From: Vanessa cardui
Taxonomy: Eukaryota; Arthropoda; Insecta; Lepidoptera; Nymphalidae
DNA length: 64,000 nt
Assembly: GCF_905220365.1 (NCBI RefSeq)
Contig: NC_061154.1
Location: 14,694,001-14,758,000, forward strand
Direction: 5' to 3'
Positions within the stretch are counted from its first letter, which is position 1; each line of letters opens with the position of its first letter. Made by a program: the position numbers and the translations under genes. The notes beneath the pieces are model-generated. The model had not been told where the DNA came from. It was given only the letters and a program-made list of their open reading frames with translations, and did no database searches. Of this stretch, positions 58,958 to 64,000 are shown piece after piece.

Positions 58958-60735
58958 CATGAATTCGAACGTGTACACAAATGCAAACAAACAATACATA
59001 TACATACATATTAAATGACGATTGTGTTTACATAAATAAAAAATGAAACCGAATTGATATATTTCATATAAACTTTGCTATAGACGATGGCGTCGTTGTA
59101 AAATCAATTTTCTCAGATCGCTACGTCATTGGTCCGCTGTTATGCAGGCTAATTGTAAATATAATTAGTGCAACCGGGTCCGGATATATTCTATTTCATA
59201 CGAGTTTTATAGATTATTGATTGGTTAAACCAGTCGAGACTCTTAACACATTTATATGTCTCTACATTTTATTGTATATTTATAAACACCTTCCAACACC
59301 ATCGATCCGGACTGCACTTAACGTTCTAAAAATAATTCTCTTTTATTTCATAGAAAAATTCATATAAAATTCGCCATATATAAATTAATAAATAATAAAA
59401 TAATTAAAAAGGTAAAATGAAAATAAACATTGCCATACATATACTCATATATATTATAGGTATATATATAAAAATATAAATATATGTATATACAATTAAA
59501 AAAAATATTTATTAATTAAAACCGATAAAGATCGTATAATATTTAAAGTAACATATGGTTTGTGTTAATATATTGTTTTCAAGGCAGACTTTGCATCAAT
59601 CAATATCATCAAAACAAACAATATGCCATAACACGGAACAAAAATATATTCACTTCAGAGATATTTCAATTAAATATTAATGTTCTCCTCTAGGCATTGT
59701 AACGTTCCCAACAAATGAGATGCAGAATATATAGCAGTCTTACCTTGCTTAGGATTTAAGAGCGCACTTTACTAATCTCAATTTTCTTGTTTGCGTCTAT
59801 CACTGTTGCACTATCAACGATTGGGAAAACAACACTTGCGCAGATGCAAAATGCATTTCCTATATTCACGTGCTAGGCTGACCGATAGCTAACTTCACCG
59901 ACGATATGATATCCTGGTAATTTTGTGCGATATCATACACTGTTGCATTTATTGCAAACCGACAACACTAAACTAACTTCACATCGAAATAAACTAGAGT
60001 GAAGTTAGGTCACATACAGTGCACTAATGACCTATTTGTGCATCCAGTCTAGGCTTTCCGCGCATGCCCTGTTTTCGACTAACAACTCCTTGCTTTCTGG
60101 ATGCCTAGTACAATGCGTTGCACGATGTGGCAACGCAGCACGAACGAGATGGAATGATGAATGATGATGAAAAGGCGATTCCGGCTGCACCGTTCAATGG
60201 CGTGGATACATTTTTAGATGCACAATGCATATTAGTACTAGTTTTGGTTTAAATTACAATTATATTGTGATAAGAATCCTACTGCTATGTCCCATACTAT
60301 GATTCTATTTTTTATCATTAATTTGTATTCAGATATAGTTTTAATTAAGCTGAAATTAAATGAAATTAATTGTGTTTAATTTATTATTAATACGGTATAA
60401 TATAATACTGCAACCCTTAAACATATATTTCTGATTTTACTAAGAAGTACATATACCTACTTATATGTATGTATAATGTAATATTTCATATATATTCTAT
60501 ATCGAATTTTCTTATCAGTTTTCTCTTTGTTACAATTGTAAACATTTAAATAATTTAACACGAGACTTGCAACAGTCAGGTGCATGTGCAAAATATTTAT
60601 AGACTGACTGTTTTAAAACTATTCTAAAGTGGGATGAAAAAAGATTATTTTGATTTATAAATAGCATATAGATATATATTTAATTGCAAATCAATTAATT
60701 ATTCATTAATTTCCATAAAATTTTTGAACATTTGA

Positions 60736-60870
60736 CTGATGGTTCAAATCCCTTGCATGCCAAACAGATTTTTCATACGTCCTTAATTTGTGTTTTATAA
60801 TTTATCTTGTACTCGGCGGTAATCAAAAGCCTCTTTCAGACACCTGCATTTTACATTTGTTTACCCACCT
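60736..60870 (+). repeat. Diverged copy of the tRNA-derived SINE
   Basis: GATGGTTCAAATCCCTTGCA (B-box), TTTGTGTTTTATAATTTATC, TTGTACTCGGCGGTAATC and CACCTGCATTT follow the family order on the plus strand. Confidence 0.65.
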
Positions 60871-63800
60871 TTATCTATCAACCACTGGATCAGCTTGGTG
60901 GTTCTCCGCCAAGTTAGTAAAACCATCTCCTAAAATAGGGAAGGGACTTTTGAGATAACAAAGTACTCGAACGTCTATCTAATTTTAAATCCGAGCTGTC
61001 ATATATCCGATTATTCAAAGAATCAATACATATTTTTATATATATTTGAGATAACCCGAAGTTGATCGTTTTACTTTCAAGCACCTCCTTAACTTTAGAA
61101 CCAACCACAATGCCGCTATCAATAAAATTGTCGTTAATTAGCCCAGTTTATAAAATAAAAATTTTATCACTTGAGATGATGATATTTATCTTTTTCGAGT
61201 ATGCAAGTATTTTTCGAAGTGTCTCAGTTGGTGATTGTAAAGGTGTTTTTATCATTTGTTTCGCAAAACTTTTTTGTATACAGATATTCTCAACCCATAT
61301 ATAATACGCAAACTCACCATTTAGATAAATAAATGTAACTTTAAGAAATTTAATTTTTGAATTAAAATTACAAAATTATAATTATATTTTGTACAAGTCA
61401 CGGATTATTTAAAAACATTTTTTTATAAGTTGGAATAACTCCTACATGAAAATAAAACAAGGGCAACAAATCAATTTGAACATGAATACTGAATCATTTG
61501 TATGTAATATGTAGAATGAAATCACATATTATGCGTAATGTAAGCCACATTACTTTATAAATAATTTCTAGTAAAGGTTATCCTATTCCCTGTTTAAAAT
61601 ACATCTTTTTACGGTATTTAGCTGGCGACATCGAAATATTGTTATTATTATAATATGTTTAAATTCTCATGCGGGACTGATGAAATGCATTTGCCGCCAC
61701 TGTTCGGTGCAACAAAGACCTCCATATGATTCCTGTTTTCCTAGTAAAAGTACTGCCCACGCTATGCCACGTTGCAGTTGCCCTTGCAAAGTTGCATTTC
61801 ACTCGGGCGAAATGCAATAAAATGAAAAACGAAAGTTGTCCAGTCAATATCCCTATCTACACAATATATGTATGTATCTTTCAAAAGCGTTAAATTCTTA
61901 CTTTTACAACTAGTTATTAAATATTTATAATCGATTTAATTGTTATACATACGAGTATGATATAATTAAATAATTTAAAAAAAAAGACTGTTTGTTTTAA
62001 ATGAATTTACTGAATGAGAGTTTTACATCATTTTAATTAAATATTTCCAATAATTAGTATCAATTAAACAATCTAGATGATTTTCACCTAAATAATTTTC
62101 ATTTTCATTTTTAGAGTTGCATAAGGAAATTGTAACCTTAGCAAACGTAATCTCTTTAAACATCATGATACCCTAGTACCTCATTGCAATCCCAATGCAA
62201 CTTCACTTTATTGCATGCACGCTGTTTAAGCGCCAAGTCGCTATCAATCAATTCCTATTGGCGGCAAATTTATTTTATTGCCAAGACACGACTTCATTAT
62301 TTAGCCAGTAATATTTTATTTAAGGATTTATAACAACTACAAATAACAAATAATAATAATTATAAAATTAAATAATTCGACTCACGAAATTCGAAATTCG
62401 ACAACATCATTTTTAATTTGCATATAAATTCAAATTGATCTCGAAAATGTTTATAATTTTTATTTTTATTGATATAATATGTACATAAGTATGAACAATA
62501 TTGTGAGATTACAAGAATAATTTATAGATATTGAGCATAGCTGTAATTTTTTAAATATTTTTATTTATTTCGCTTATTTTCAATTAATTATAAAACTGTG
62601 TCGTTTATAATTCCAAAAGAATGTATCTAATATTTCTTTTTTATTATTATTATTTGTATTGATTAATTAACAGACAATTATTTATTTTTAATAGAGAAAC
62701 AAATCAGGACGATTCAATCGAGAAATTTTATTTTTCTAAGCAGACAGATATAATTATAATCTGATTAATTGAAATACCGAATAATATAAGCTAAATTTTT
62801 CATCATAGGACCAAAGTACACGAGACATGGAGAATCCATTTTTCATTTTACCGCCTAATAAAATCAATACTTTTAAGAGTATATTAAAAAAAAAGATCGC
62901 GCAGTCCCCTGTCTGGCTGGCTGACTTTTCGGCGGGAATTTTAGGAACTCGGTCATACTATTTTTGAGTCATCGAAAATTCCGTTTTCGTTAGGTTTCAT
63001 TATTGATTATTATTTAATCGTTAATATTAGTGTCGATTGTTAAAAAATCATGTAGTCATTCGTCTATTCTTTTTAAAGTCTCATTAACACTTCTAAAGAG
63101 ATGCATGAACATGCTTTTGTATGTTTTCCCCACACACTACATACAATGTAATTCGGTCAGACAATAAACATACCCCTTCGATTATGTTCGCCTATTACAT
63201 CAATGCACTTAAAAGTGCACTGTATTTGAAGAGACTTTGTAAAAAACATAACTACTACTATTTTCAGGTAGGTATGTACCCACTCTCTTTCTAACGATAT
63301 AGTTTTCTTTTTACAAATTGTAAAACATGCATGTGTTGCAAAATGTCGGAAAAACAGCTCTAAAACATTGGTTGTATTATTTCAGTTATTTTAAAAAAAA
63401 CTATTTCAAATTTTTGACGGTTGCGTTCCGGATTTGCATTTGTTTGGATTTTCTTTTATGCGTGTATTTTATCGTCATACATATAGTTGCAACCAAGTGC
63501 ATTCTAGTACTAGGAAATCAGACTTCCCTTAGAGATAACGCGTTTTAGTACATTGATAGCTATTACATAAGTATAGATTCTTCTCTATTTAAAATAAATA
63601 TTCAGAGTACTTAATGCTAGTTCAAAATTAAAAATTCAAAACAAATTTTTTAGTGAACATATTAAAACATCGCTAATATATTTTTTTAAATAATAACATA
63701 CGTTTATATGTAGAAGTACATTTATTAACTCAAAAGACTAAATTTCACAATTTAGCTCTTAGTGAAAATTTACAACCTAAAATAGAATAATTGTTACTGC

Positions 63801-64000
63801 TACAAATAATTAGCTATGAAAATATTTACTTACTTATTCTATAAAAAAATTTAATTTATGACGTATGATATATTAAAACAAAATTGATAAAATTTTAAAA
63901 ATTAAATTACCTAATTGATATTCAATTTAACAACAAAATGTTTAAGTAAAATAAACTTATAATTAAAAAACGTCGCACAATAACAATCTACAATGTATCT

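Larger units (their letters stand above)
56787..64000 (-). other. csw: Presumed csw 5' intron; no coding exon recognised
   Basis: No SH2 core (SFLVRES-like) was recognised on the minus strand. Holds diverged SINE copies at 57.84 and 60.74 kb and AT-rich low-complexity sequence at 59.44-59.52 kb. The block at 59760-60230 is noticeably less AT-rich and full of short inverted repeats (CTAACTTCA/TGAAGTTAG; GCATCCAG/CTGGATGC). Confidence 0.45.

Noticed and set aside
61659..61847. Candidate missing SH2 exon of csw
   Set aside because: None of the three minus-strand frames contains SH2 core motifs such as SFLVRE or a WFHG start.
1..64000. CRISPR arrays, rRNA, phage or bacterial operon structure
   Set aside because: None seen. 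Spliced genes and SINEs show this is nuclear insect DNA.

Overview
The window is AT-rich, intron-rich animal DNA with GT-AG introns, long noncoding stretches and many short interspersed repeats. The repeats are the strongest clue to the organism. A tRNA-derived SINE with a TGGCCCAGTGGTT box and a GGTTCAAACCC box, ending in TTACAGGCTGTTGTTGTTG, occurs about a dozen times, and short elements ending in AAAACGCGAGC occur several times. These are typical of Lepidoptera, most likely a butterfly. No bacterial, phage, CRISPR or operon-like structure is present. Most short open frames here are chance frames in AT-rich DNA.

Three protein-coding genes were rebuilt by joining exons at phase-consistent splice sites. 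(1) Minus strand, 21443-26716: a complete five-exon, 856-residue secreted protein with a signal peptide, a pentraxin-type jellyroll domain and a very long Asn/Lys/Ser-rich tail ending in a small Cys-containing block. (2) Plus strand, 30681 to about 42531: the middle and 3' part of a p140Cap/SRCIN1/Sickle-tail (KIAA1217) family scaffold gene. Fourteen small exons splice in perfect phase; a GC-rich terminal exon follows whose 5' boundary is unresolved. The 5' exons were not found. (3) Minus strand, 47613-56786: the 3' part of the corkscrew/SHP2 tyrosine phosphatase gene. It covers the end of the second SH2 domain, the whole PTP catalytic domain with an insect-type insert, and a very short C-terminal tail. 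The first SH2 domain and the gene start were not found and should lie to the right.

Layout: 1-21 kb has no recognised coding exon, only repeats, a candidate minus-strand 5' noncoding exon near 8.5-8.7 kb and a long hairpin at 13.4 kb. From 21.4 to 26.7 kb is the pentraxin-like gene. From 26.7 to 30.7 kb is repeat-rich spacer. From 30.7 to 42.5 kb is the p140Cap-family gene, which converges tail to tail with corkscrew (47.6-56.8 kb) across about 5 kb of 3' UTR and spacer. From 56.8 to 64 kb is probably a corkscrew 5' intron, containing a structured, relatively GC-rich island near 59.8-60.2 kb.

The genes do not form an operon or pathway unit. p140Cap proteins and SHP2 both act in adhesion and tyrosine-kinase signalling in other animals, but nothing here shows their adjacency is functional. 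I saw no clear evidence of a wholly new biological system. The best leads are the pentraxin protein with its long tail, the minimal corkscrew C-terminus, and the unresolved frame at the start of the p140Cap terminal exon.
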